Source of the DNA: Armatimonadota bacterium
GTDB taxonomy: Bacteria; Armatimonadota; Abditibacteriia; CG2-30-59-28
Direction of reading: 5' to 3'
Assembly: GCA_016199605.1 (NCBI GenBank)
Contig: JACQGJ010000209.1
Location: forward strand, 1 to 23,188
Length of the DNA: 23,188 nucleotides
The notes under the pieces were generated by a model. It had not been told where the DNA came from, made no database searches, and saw only the letters and a program-made list of their open reading frames with translations. Of this stretch, positions 9,388-17,399 are shown in pieces. Position 1 is the first letter of the stretch, and the number at the start of each line of letters is the position of its first letter. Both the position numbers and the translations under genes were made by a program.

Positions 9388-10368
9388 TTAAACCTCCTTC
9401 AGGGATACTCTTCTCCGTTCCGCCAAGGACAGCCGGGCGGCGGTGGCAATCGCGATTCCTTCCACCATCTCGTCGTACGAAGCTTGAGGCTCGCGGGTCT
9501 CCACCATCTTCTTGATCTTCTCGATTATCTTCACGACGCCCCAGGGGAACTCATAGTCGCTGAAGTGGTCGCTGTGGATCGCGCCCAGATCGCTGTAAGC
9601 GCTCGCGTACATAGCGCAGTGATAGGTTGCCCCGACGTTCCCGTTCAGCACGACGCCTTTCTGCGGGCGATCGGGATTGCCGCCGAAATCGAGGTGGACA
9701 ACGAACGGCATGTCGCCACCTCCCATGGACTCCACTGAGTCAACCCCCGCGCCGAAAAGGTGTTGCCCCAGACTGATGGCATGAATCAGTCCGTTCATCG
9801 TGTATGAGCCGCCCTTGATGATCCCCAAGATCGGCTGGTTGAGTTCCGGGAAACGATTGCGGAACTGCGTCGCCTGTGGGAGCTCCCTGAGAATCGAGAG
9901 TGACATGATGGGAGTGTTGTGTTTCTCCGCCAGAGCGACCAACGCCCTGGCGTCTTTCACGTCGTAGGCCAACGGCTTGTCAATGAAAGTCGGCACACCC
10001 TTCTGGATACCGGGGGTCGCCAGCTCCAGTTTGTCATGCCCCTCCAGGTCGCAATCAGCGATCAGCACAAGGTCCACGTCGTCGGAGACTTCCTCGAAGC
10101 TGTCGCAGACCTTTGGACGGCTGGTATAGATTCGGTTCATGTTCTCCGCCAATCGCCGGTCCTTGTCCCACACCTTCACGATCTCGAACCCCGGCACCAT
10201 GGGAAACCAGTTCTTGCGGGGGTCGTGGTAGTGGCTGTAGAAGTAGTAGTAACCTCCCAGTCCCACCTCCGGCTCCCGCAATATGTCCGGGTCATGCTCC
10301 TGCATCAGGTTCGCATAGTAAATGGCGTGCAGGTCGCAACGAATGATTCCGACGCGGATTGTGTCCAT
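9388..10368 (-). CDS. Gfo/Idh/MocA-family oxidoreductase (326 aa)
   Basis: The start is fixed by a perfect AGGAGG (complement of 10376-10381) seven bases before the ATG. The N-terminal Rossmann half begins RVGIIRCDLHA, an atypical version of the glycine-rich NAD(P) loop. An insertion (residues about 30-60, rich in Tyr, with HYHDPRKNWFP) lies before the second strand FEIVKVWDKD. The family's Glu/Asp-Lys-Pro motif is present as FIDKPLA (DKP at 130-132), with the usual lysine. The C-terminal half is an alpha/beta domain with a GGSYTMNGLIHAISLGQHLFG segment that could hold the active-site His. Family members oxidise or reduce sugars, inositols and related compounds with NAD(P). The gene converges with the UROD gene, with 18 bp between stops. 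The substrate is not predictable. Confidence 0.85.
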   Translation of the reverse strand: MDTIRVGIIRCDLHAIYYANLMQEHDPDILREPEVGLGGYYYFYSHYHDPRKNWFPMVPGFEIVKVWDKDRRLAENMNRIYTSRPKVCDSFEEVSDDVDLVLIADCDLEGHDKLELATPGIQKGVPTFIDKPLAYDVKDARALVALAEKHNTPIMSLSILRELPQATQFRNRFPELNQPILGIIKGGSYTMNGLIHAISLGQHLFGAGVDSVESMGGGDMPFVVHLDFGGNPDRPQKGVVLNGNVGATYHCAMYASAYSDLGAIHSDHFSDYEFPWGVVKIIEKIKKMVETREPQASYDEMVEGIAIATAARLSLAERRRVSLKEV

Positions 10369-10772
10369 AAGTACTCCTCCTCTTATTCGACGGATAGACC
10401 CCGGAGCCGTACAGGCCCTGGTCGGGGTCTCCCCGGCCGCTATCTGCTATGACACATCCGGCAGTCTTGCCAATTCTGCTTCCACCTGACCGCGAGCTGA
10501 ATGGCTGAAATCCGTGACTTCACTGATCCAAGACGTGGATAAAGTCCAGCAAAGCCACGGTCAATCATCAGCGATACTTGGTCCGTAAACAGAAACCGTG
10601 CGAGACGCAGGTGACCACGTCGCGGCATCAACGTCAGCAGGCACTATGACGGACTCGACTTCCCGCTACTCTTAGGGCCAAGGATAGGCATGAGTGCCCG
10701 GAACGTAAGTCGCCGCGTTTCGGAGAAAGCATCGAAGTTGCCGAGAGGGTGGGTGGGGAGCATGAGGCTATC
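10369..10772. other. Intergenic stretch with no gene seen
   Basis: About 400 bp between the oxidoreductase start and the ATPase stop. Short open frames occur on the minus strand (10440-10631 and 10634-10867), but their translations are basic and low in structure, lack convincing ribosome sites, and the second overlaps the ATPase end. I see no tRNA or other RNA gene. Apart from the inverted repeat at 10396-10430 I can assign nothing here. Confidence 0.5.
10396..10430. repeat. 8-bp perfect inverted repeat upstream of the oxidoreductase
   Basis: AGACCCCG (10396-10403) and CGGGGTCT (10423-10430) are perfect reverse complements with a 19-base spacer. The pair lies 28-62 bases upstream of the oxidoreductase start on the minus strand. 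It could fold as a hairpin in the 5' leader or be a dimeric operator. No T-run follows on either strand, so it is not a standard intrinsic terminator. The role is unknown. Confidence 0.4.
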
Positions 10773-11987
10773 TCATCGAGTCCTTGAGCTATTCTTCTGA
10801 AGGCTCTGCAGCCAGATGTAGAGTCGAACCATGCGCATGTTGAAGAGATACTCGCCCTGAACATCACCCGATCTCAATACTTTGAGTGACTTCATCTTCT
10901 GGAGGAAGTTATGGAACTTCCTCTTCTCGGTTTCAGTGAGACCAGTGACGACGTCGGACTTCCTGAAACTCATCGAGTCAGGCCCCATCTTTGCGATCTT
11001 CGCGAGGATAGAGTGGTAGTCGGCGCTTCTCAGAGCCTTATAGACCTGCTGATCAACATACTTCTTCCCGACCTCCTCGGCAGCGATCAAGACTGCCTGG
11101 AACGCATCCTCCCTGCTGATTACCCCATCTTGGTCAAGCCAGAACGCAGCATCTCCGACCAAGTGCATGATCTTTGGAAAACCAGCGGAGTACTCGGTGA
11201 GAAGATCCATAGCGTCCGATTCAACGCGAACCTGCACACTCGCAAAGGCCTTGTTAAAGAAATCCCTCATCTCGTCTGGAGACATCGTCTTCACATCGAT
11301 CACGTCGAAGATGCGATCTACGGGCTGGTGATGCGTAATCACCTCGCGACGGCGTTCCTCGACTCCACACAGCATCATGAGCAAGGGGAGTGGCTTGCTG
11401 GACATGGCGTTAGTATCTACTATGCCTTTGATGAAGTGCGAGAACTTGGGGTTGGTCGTGATGCCGTTGATCTCATCGAGCACCATGAACACTCCGGTAA
11501 CACCCGTATCCTTAAGTCGCTCGACAACCTCCTTCAGAAACGGCAACATGCCGGCAGCGACGGTGGGAGCGTCTTTCTTCAAATCCTCAGTATGGATTGT
11601 GAACCCAAATAAGGACTGGTCGCCGACGTATTTTGCTAACCAGTCCCGCACTTTTTCTGTGCGTTTCGGATCAAAAGCGCCGGAACGCAGAGTGGCCTCA
11701 AGAACCGCAGCGCCGATGTCGTCGAGGGATTCCGCACTTCCAAGTGGCGCATAGATGCCGTGCAGGTGGTGTTCGCGTTCTGCTAACCCCTGCGTGAAAC
11801 CCGCGATCGAGCTTTTCCCGATTCCATATTCTCCCTGGATATACATCGCCACCGGTTTACCGGCTTCCACTTGCCGGACTCCGCGTTCGATGATGTGGTG
11901 GATTTGTTGGTCGCGCCCCGCAAACAACTCGATGGGAACAGGTTGCCCCGGGTAAAAGGGACTTTTGCCTTTCGATGTTTGAAGCAT
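10773..11987 (-). CDS. P-loop ATPase, ORC/AAA_16-like, with C-terminal helical/winged-helix region (404 aa)
   Basis: Start chosen at ATG 11987 because GGGGTGA (complement of 11993-11999) sits five bases before it; an upstream in-frame TTG at 12014 is less likely. The N-terminus has the 'FAGRDQQI' entry typical of ORC1/Cdc6- and STAND-like ATPases. Walker A is GEYGIGKSS (52-60) and Walker B is VFMVLDE (166-172). A sensor-like strand (LLMMLCGVEE) follows. The last 90 residues (YKALRSADYHSILAKIAKMG, then KFHNFLQKMKSLKVLRSG) look like a winged helix that could bind DNA. Such proteins can be regulatory, DNA-associated or defence-related; sequence alone does not say which. A small broken gene lies just upstream on the same strand, and the acyl-CoA synthetase beyond it. 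No nuclease or other effector is adjacent. Confidence 0.8.
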   Translation of the reverse strand: MLQTSKGKSPFYPGQPVPIELFAGRDQQIHHIIERGVRQVEAGKPVAMYIQGEYGIGKSSIAGFTQGLAEREHHLHGIYAPLGSAESLDDIGAAVLEATLRSGAFDPKRTEKVRDWLAKYVGDQSLFGFTIHTEDLKKDAPTVAAGMLPFLKEVVERLKDTGVTGVFMVLDEINGITTNPKFSHFIKGIVDTNAMSSKPLPLLMMLCGVEERRREVITHHQPVDRIFDVIDVKTMSPDEMRDFFNKAFASVQVRVESDAMDLLTEYSAGFPKIMHLVGDAAFWLDQDGVISREDAFQAVLIAAEEVGKKYVDQQVYKALRSADYHSILAKIAKMGPDSMSFRKSDVVTGLTETEKRKFHNFLQKMKSLKVLRSGDVQGEYLFNMRMVRLYIWLQSLQKNSSRTR

Positions 11988-11992
11988 AACTA

Positions 11993-11999
11993 TCACCCC
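11993..11999 (-). promoter_or_regulatory. Ribosome binding site deciding the ATPase start
   Basis: On the minus strand this reads GGGGTGA, five bases before the ATG ending at 11987. It supports this start over the TTG at 12014. Confidence 0.5.
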
Positions 12000-12090
12000 A
12001 CTTACTTGCAGCAACTGGACCGACGCCAGAGGATGCGATCAACTCCGCCAACCTGTCTATCACACACTCTCGCGGTCAGAAATACGTGGT

Positions 12091-12282
12091 CTAACCATCA
12101 AGCCCAATCGCTTTCGCCTGCCGATTCATCTCTTTGACCAGTTCCTTCTCACACCCCTCCCGCCACTTCGCCGCCAAGTCGCCAAGGTGGCGTCGAGAGA
12201 AGAGCGAATCCACCTGTCGCGCATCAGCGTGGTTGTAGTCCCAGAAGTGGATAATGTAGACTCGTTAAGGGCGAGAATGCAT
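12091..12282 (-). pseudogene. Small gene interrupted by an in-frame TAA (about 63 codons)
   Basis: On the minus strand an ATG at 12282 follows a purine-rich GAGGTGAGGGG and reads M-H-S-R-P, then TAA (12265-12267). The same frame then continues for 57 codons to TAG at 12091-12093. The downstream peptide starts RVYIIHFWDYNHADARQVD, goes on through LGDLAAKWREGCEKELVKEM and ends in KAIGLDG. It has protein-like composition with amphipathic helices, unlike random shadow frames. I do not recognise the family. It may be a nonsense-mutated small gene, a decayed remnant, or (with an internal GTG start at QVD) an intact 40-aa peptide. It sits between the acyl-CoA synthetase and the ATPase on the same strand. 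A base-call error in the TAA codon is also possible. Confidence 0.4.
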
Positions 12283-12307
12283 CTTTCCCCTCACCTCTGC
12301 CCGCTGG

Positions 12308-13843
12308 TTACACCAGTAGCCGCTTCATCACTTTGCCTCCCGGGTTCCTCGGCAACGCATCTCTGAACTCCACGAGTTGGGGGACTTTGTAGCTGGCAAG
12401 GCGTTCGGCGCAGTGGCGCTTCACTTCCAGCTCGGTGATTGTTTCGCCGGGACGGAGAACTACGAAAGCCTTGACCACCTCGCCGAGGTACGTCCGGGCG
12501 CCTGTCGCGGGAACGCCGATGATGGCGGCCTCCTGAACCTTCACATGCGACAGCAGGACGTTCTCCACTTCAAGGGCATAAACGTTCTCCCCGCCAACGA
12601 TGATCATCTCTTTTTTCCGACCTTTGAGGTAAACGTAGCCGTCTTCGTCCACCATCGCCAGGTCCCCGGTGCGGAACCAGCCCTCGACCATCGCCTCTTC
12701 CAGCAACCCCGGTCGCTTCCAGTAGCCGGGGATGACGTTCTCCTTCATGAAGCACAACTCGCCGACGACTCCTGCAGGTGTCTCGTTGCCGTCATCGTCG
12801 ATGATCTTCTGCCAAACCTCTGGCAGGAGTTTGCCAATGGATTCAGGGTGGGATTCCACGTCGCAGTCCGGCAACACGTGCGTCATGGAGATCGTCTCGG
12901 TGAGTCCGAAGAAGTTGTGCAGTTCGACGTGCGGGAACTTCTGTCTGAGCCGTTGAATGGTCTGCACCGGCATCATCGAACCGGCGTAAGCGATGAGACG
13001 CAGGGAAGACAGGTCGAAGGTATCGAGCTCCTTCATCGTGGTGAGAAAATGAAAGAGCGTCGGGACTCCGAAGAACGTGGTCGCCTTGTGTGTCTGAATG
13101 AGTGTCGCCAACTCCCGAACTTCGGGCCGTGGAGCGATCAGGACGGTGCTGCCCAGGTAGGCAGATGAGGGAAGAATGCTGTACAGTGCGCTGGCATGGA
13201 AAAACGGCACGAACAGAAGATGGATATCTTCGTGTCGAAAGCTCTGGGCGATGATGGTCATCCGCAGGTTGAACAGCAGATCGCAATGTCGCATCATGGC
13301 GCCTTTTGGCTGGCCGGTCGTGCCGGAGGTGTGCATGACGATGGCCAAGTCCTCGGGGGCAATCGACGGCTGACTCTTTAGGATCGTCGGATACCGAATC
13401 GCCTCTTCAAAAGGAATCGTCGAGTTCTCCGCAAAGTCCATGCTGAGGATCGCTTTGATGTTCGGGCATCCCGGCAGCACCTCTTTGGCGTGCTCCCACA
13501 AGTCCTTGTGGACGAAGAAAACCTCGGCGTCGGAATTGTCGAGGATGTAGCGCATCTCCTCCCCGCGCAGACGAACGTTGACGGGAACCACCACTCCGCC
13601 GAGTTTCATGATCGCCCAGTAGGCGATGTAGAACTGGAGGCAATTGGGCGCGAGGACGGTGACCCGATCTCCCTGTTTCACCCCGCACTCCTGTTCCAGG
13701 AACGCTCGCAGCCGGTCGATGGGTCCGCTTACTTCACGGTAGGTAAGGGATTGACCCTCGAAGATTACCGCTGTCTTATTCGGGAACTTCAACTGGTTGT
13801 TATCCCAGAGGTCGCGGACGCAATTGAGTTGTGTGCGGATCAT
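12308..13843 (-). CDS. AMP-binding acyl-CoA synthetase (511 aa)
   Basis: ANL-superfamily enzyme that adenylates a carboxylic acid and then forms the CoA thioester in the cytoplasm. All core motifs are present: the P-loop TSGTTGQPKG (172-181), FFGLTE (311-316), the hinge region FRTGDLAMVDEDGY (390-403), GGENVYALEVE (417-427), and the catalytic lysine in PRNPGGKVMKR (Lys504). Length is normal for fatty/aryl acyl-CoA ligases. The start at 13843 is favoured over an upstream in-frame TTG at 13885 because AAGGAG (complement of 13850-13855) lies six bases before the ATG. A strong sigma70-like promoter lies about 80 bp upstream on this strand. The acid substrate cannot be named. Neighbours give no obvious pathway, so a fatty-acid or aromatic-acid ligase is the best guess. 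Confidence 0.92.
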   Translation of the reverse strand: MIRTQLNCVRDLWDNNQLKFPNKTAVIFEGQSLTYREVSGPIDRLRAFLEQECGVKQGDRVTVLAPNCLQFYIAYWAIMKLGGVVVPVNVRLRGEEMRYILDNSDAEVFFVHKDLWEHAKEVLPGCPNIKAILSMDFAENSTIPFEEAIRYPTILKSQPSIAPEDLAIVMHTSGTTGQPKGAMMRHCDLLFNLRMTIIAQSFRHEDIHLLFVPFFHASALYSILPSSAYLGSTVLIAPRPEVRELATLIQTHKATTFFGVPTLFHFLTTMKELDTFDLSSLRLIAYAGSMMPVQTIQRLRQKFPHVELHNFFGLTETISMTHVLPDCDVESHPESIGKLLPEVWQKIIDDDGNETPAGVVGELCFMKENVIPGYWKRPGLLEEAMVEGWFRTGDLAMVDEDGYVYLKGRKKEMIIVGGENVYALEVENVLLSHVKVQEAAIIGVPATGARTYLGEVVKAFVVLRPGETITELEVKRHCAERLASYKVPQLVEFRDALPRNPGGKVMKRLLV

Positions 13844-13849
13844 CTGTGG

Positions 13850-13855
13850 CTCCTT
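13850..13855 (-). promoter_or_regulatory. Ribosome binding site deciding the acyl-CoA synthetase start
   Basis: Reads AAGGAG on the minus strand, six bases before the ATG at 13843. Confidence 0.6.
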
Positions 13856-13922
13856 CGACGGATTGCTGATTGCCAGGGTGGGCAACTCTCCGGAAATGTG
13901 GCGACTCTACAAAAGCCTGAAC

Positions 13923-13951
13923 ATTGTAAACGCTGGGGTCCGATATAACAA
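13923..13951 (-). promoter_or_regulatory. Sigma70-like promoter for the acyl-CoA synthetase
   Basis: On the minus strand: -35 TTGTTA (13951-13946), 17-base spacer, -10 TACAAT (13928-13923). The expected transcript start is near 13916, giving a leader of about 70 bases. The -10 box matches five of six consensus bases, the -35 box four of six. Confidence 0.6.
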
Positions 13952-14009
13952 GGACTCGCATCCTCGTGGTATCCTCGTGCCGGGGGTTGATCGACTTTGG
14001 CGCAAAGTG

Positions 14010-14038
14010 TTGACGGTCGGCGCGAGGTCAAGTAGAGT
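14010..14038 (+). promoter_or_regulatory. Sigma70-like promoter for the CBM9/lyase-like gene
   Basis: -35 TTGACG (14010-14015), 17-base spacer, -10 TAGAGT (14033-14038). The expected start is near 14045, about 58 bases before the ATG. It is divergent from the promoter at 13923-13951, with 58 bp between the two -35 boxes, room for a shared regulator. Confidence 0.55.
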
Positions 14039-14089
14039 ATCGCCGGGTTGTCCGCAACTTGGGGGCAAAGCGACTGATCGGAACGGTGT

Positions 14090-14095
14090 GGAGGG
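14090..14095 (+). promoter_or_regulatory. Ribosome binding site deciding the lyase-like start
   Basis: GGAGGG seven bases before the ATG at 14103. It supports this start, which also gives a clean signal peptide, over the longer open frame that runs in from upstream. Confidence 0.65.
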
Positions 14096-14102
14096 ATCTA
14101 CT

Positions 14103-17100
14103 ATGCGATGCTACCGTGTAATTGTGGCCCTGATGGTGCTGGCAGGGACGAGGTTGGAGGCGGAGGTCATCAAAGCTCCGCAGGAGTATCTTATTCTGCG
14201 GCCGAAGAAGCAAGTCGTAATCGATGGCAGGCTGGACGAATGGGACGTCACGAAGACACCTTATATTATCAGCGCGGCCAGCAAGAACCCGATCAACGAC
14301 GTTCACAGCAACGAGCCGACGAACCCGGTGAAAGGCGACGAAGACCTGAGTGGGCGCGCGTCGCTGGCATGGGATGAGAAGTATTTGTACGTATCGGGCG
14401 AGATGACGGACGATCATCTGCTGGGTGTGAAACCGGACAGTTTCGGCAACCAGGGGCCGGCGGGTTGGGGTTGCGATAGCTTGATGATCTCCATCGCTTC
14501 CTTCCGGCAGCCGATGAAGACGAACTCGCCCTACAGCCCGTCTCCCTTCCTCGGATTGCGCTACGCCCCCACCCAGCCAAACCCACGCGGCAAGGTGATC
14601 GAGGGACCTCCAGGTCATCTTGACAAGCGCGATCTCTACTGGATCCTGACCGAAAATTCAAAATGGGCCGTGACCGAGACGCCGAAAGGTTACAACATCG
14701 AAGCCGCGATCCCCTGGAAGGACCTGGAGTTTACGCCACGACCAGGCGAGCGCTTGTTCATTGCCTTCCTGGCCGCCGATATGGATCCGGGTGAGGCGCT
14801 TAACCAGGTGGGTTGGGCTTACAAAGGAGAGCCGAAAGACCATCCCGTTTTCCGATTGGCGGATCGCGCCGAAGTGTTGGGACTGGTCACGGTCTCGTCC
14901 GATGAGGTTCCGATCAACCGGCCCTGGGCCGCACGTGTGGAGTTGGATGCGCGCAAAGGCGCCGCAAAGCTCGACAGTGTCCGTGTCACTGAGCCCGACG
15001 GTAAAGTCGTCCTGGAACAAACGGTCGGACTGGAAGTGCCTGAAGGCAAGCGCGGCGTTGAAGTCAGGGAGTTCAAGCCGGGGTCGGTGTCCAAATCCGG
15101 ACGCTACGTTCTCGAAGTAACCGCTACGGCCGGGGGATCCAGCGGGGTCGTAGCGCGGGTTCCCGTGAAAATGGTCGAGCCTGCACCTGAGTCGCCTATG
15201 ATAAAGAACCTTCCCGGAGAGATTCGTCATGCCAGCCCGGACCGAGTCGCGCACAACGCCTTCGCCGAACATCGAGAAGGATTCTACCGTCACGGGTGGG
15301 TGAAGAGCAAAGAGGACTACGTGCCTTACATCCGCAGGCATGTTGAGCCAGGACTGAAAGAACAGGCCAGGAACGAAATCAAGACAAAGAGCCAGTGGGG
15401 ATACCCCGAAGCGTTTCGCTGCATGGCGCTCTACCGTTTAACCAACGATCCGGAATACGCGCAGCTCGCCCGCGACATCATGGATTACACGCTCGACGGC
15501 GGAGACCTGGGTTGGTTCAAGCTGACCGCAGTGGCGCAATATCGCTACCTCACGTGGAAGGCCGACGTTAACAGCCCGTTCACGCCGAAGGACGCGGAGA
15601 AGCGGTATCGCGAGAATTTCTACAAAGTGGCAGCGAACCCCTCACTGGACCTTTTCGCCGAATCGGGCACCCACAACCGTGTCTGGCACCGCTATGCTCT
15701 GCTGAAGATCGCCCGCATGGTGGCGGAGGAGGACGGCAAGCGGATTGATCCACGGGTGGAGGAGTACACCGACTACCACGAGAAGCTCATTGGCGAGGTC
15801 GGCGATTCGGACGATGCCTCCGCCGGCTATCACTGGGTATTTTTCGATGCGGCGGCGGGCCTGTACTTCCACACGGGTGACTGGGAAGCCTTTCTGAAGA
15901 ACAAAGGGTTCCAGAAGACGCTGTCACGATACGTTGAGATGGTCGGCCCGAGTGGAGCGTGTCCACCTTTCGCTTCGTGCTCGGGATGGCCCGAGGTCGG
16001 GGCGTCGATGTGGGCCTACGAGTGGATGGCGAAGCTTACCAGGGATGGGCGATATCGCTGGGCCAGCCATCGCATCGCCGAGTACTATTACAACCATCTC
16101 GACTACCGGGCCAACCAATACCACTTGCCGTACGATACCGCTCGCAACAACTTTGTGATGGCTTACCTGCTCGCGGAGGATTCAGTCCCTCCCCGTGAGC
16201 CACCTGCTCAGAGCCGGATCACGTGGCGACACCCGCTGGAGCCGGTGCCGCTGGAACGCCTGCGCGCCCGGCCCGGCACGAGTCCTATGCAGATGATCGA
16301 CGGGAAATGGATTCCCGATAAAGTCGTGCTTAGCAGTGGCAATGACGCGCAGAGCCTGTGGGGATTAGTTGAATTGCTGCCCACAGCAGGTCATGGAGGT
16401 GAAGTGCCGGGAAACCTCATCACCCTGATGCAGCACGACTCCGCTCTCCTTGCCGGTCAGGGCTACTACGAGAACACACCGAACTACCAGAACCTTCTAT
16501 GGATTGAGGACCTGGACGGTCTGGCCGCGGACCCCCGGCCCATGAAAACCGAAGTCCCGATTTTCGTCGAGGATCCGGCCTTTACTTTCGTGCGACTCCG
16601 GACGACAGCGTATCAGCACCTGCCCGTTACTTACACCAGGGACATCTTCTTCTACAAGAACGGCTTCATGGTAGTGAAAGACCGGGCCCTATTCGACACC
16701 GCGATGAAGGTTCGTCTCGGGCCTTGCATCCAAACGCGCAATCTCGGTCCCCAATGCGGTGAGAACTGGTTCAACGCCTACTACGATGACTTGTGGTACA
16801 CGGGCCTCGGCCTGGGGCGAGGCGTGCAAGCGATCCGCAATCCGGCGTGGGACTTGATGGTCTACTTCACGAAACGACCCGACCGCAAGCAGACGGTGGT
16901 GGACCGCTACCTGGAAAACCCCTACCGCAACTCACCGATCCAGGTCCGACAGGTCTGGTCCGGCATGGTGCGAGCCGGGCAGGAGATCACGTTCACTTCG
17001 GTGCTGTTTCCCCACTCTCCAACCATGACGCCGAAGGATCTGCTCGACCCACCGGCTGATTCAAAGGATCCGAAACGTATCGAAGTCGTGCAGGACGATG

Positions 17101-17381
17101 ACAGCGTAACGGTGGTGAAAGCGGTCACAGAAATGGATCCCCTGAATAAAATCCGGTACGAGACCTGGGTGATGCTCAACAACACCGGGAACCTTGTGAA
17201 AGCCGGGCCCCTGGAAAGCGATGGATTAGTCGCAGTCGTCGGTCACAACTACGATGGCAGCCTCCAGCACAGAGTCGTGGTCGGCGGAACGTCGCTGAAC
17301 TACCGCAACGCCAACGAATCAAATCTGGCGCGGAAGCTGCAAGTCACGCCGCTGGTGATGCCGGGGGATTTGATGAAGTGA
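14103..17381 (+). CDS. Secreted CBM9-like + heparinase/alginate-lyase-like protein (1,092 aa)
   Basis: N-terminal signal peptide (MRCYRVIVALMVLAGTRLEA, then EVIKAP). Residues about 22-240 look like a CBM9-type carbohydrate-binding/DOMON-like sandwich: VIDGRLDEWD near 40, 'ASLAWDEKYLYVSGEM', 'GYNIEAAIPWKDL'. A beta-rich linker domain follows to about 355. Residues about 360-700 are helical and repetitive, with many aromatic residues and ESGTHNRVWHRYALL (His524-Asn525), resembling the alpha/alpha toroid of heparinase II/III- and alginate-lyase-like proteins. The rest (about 760-1090) is beta-rich, as in the C-terminal sandwich of those lyases. The likely role is extracellular or periplasmic binding and cleavage of an acidic polysaccharide, but neither substrate nor catalytic residues are established. 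Not a confident assignment to one PL family. It converges with the SGNH gene, 18 bp away. Confidence 0.7.
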   Translation: MRCYRVIVALMVLAGTRLEAEVIKAPQEYLILRPKKQVVIDGRLDEWDVTKTPYIISAASKNPINDVHSNEPTNPVKGDEDLSGRASLAWDEKYLYVSGEMTDDHLLGVKPDSFGNQGPAGWGCDSLMISIASFRQPMKTNSPYSPSPFLGLRYAPTQPNPRGKVIEGPPGHLDKRDLYWILTENSKWAVTETPKGYNIEAAIPWKDLEFTPRPGERLFIAFLAADMDPGEALNQVGWAYKGEPKDHPVFRLADRAEVLGLVTVSSDEVPINRPWAARVELDARKGAAKLDSVRVTEPDGKVVLEQTVGLEVPEGKRGVEVREFKPGSVSKSGRYVLEVTATAGGSSGVVARVPVKMVEPAPESPMIKNLPGEIRHASPDRVAHNAFAEHREGFYRHGWVKSKEDYVPYIRRHVEPGLKEQARNEIKTKSQWGYPEAFRCMALYRLTNDPEYAQLARDIMDYTLDGGDLGWFKLTAVAQYRYLTWKADVNSPFTPKDAEKRYRENFYKVAANPSLDLFAESGTHNRVWHRYALLKIARMVAEEDGKRIDPRVEEYTDYHEKLIGEVGDSDDASAGYHWVFFDAAAGLYFHTGDWEAFLKNKGFQKTLSRYVEMVGPSGACPPFASCSGWPEVGASMWAYEWMAKLTRDGRYRWASHRIAEYYYNHLDYRANQYHLPYDTARNNFVMAYLLAEDSVPPREPPAQSRITWRHPLEPVPLERLRARPGTSPMQMIDGKWIPDKVVLSSGNDAQSLWGLVELLPTAGHGGEVPGNLITLMQHDSALLAGQGYYENTPNYQNLLWIEDLDGLAADPRPMKTEVPIFVEDPAFTFVRLRTTAYQHLPVTYTRDIFFYKNGFMVVKDRALFDTAMKVRLGPCIQTRNLGPQCGENWFNAYYDDLWYTGLGLGRGVQAIRNPAWDLMVYFTKRPDRKQTVVDRYLENPYRNSPIQVRQVWSGMVRAGQEITFTSVLFPHSPTMTPKDLLDPPADSKDPKRIEVVQDDDSVTVVKAVTEMDPLNKIRYETWVMLNNTGNLVKAGPLESDGLVAVVGHNYDGSLQHRVVVGGTSLNYRNANESNLARKLQVTPLVMPGDLMK

Positions 17382-17399
17382 CGAGCAACCGGTGGGCCT

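Noticed and set aside
10440..10631. Small minus-strand open frame of about 63 codons
   Set aside because: No ribosome site and no protein-like pattern.
13797..14102. Upstream extension of the lyase-like gene
   Set aside because: It crosses the divergent promoters and the synthetase start; GGAGGG and a signal peptide point to 14103.
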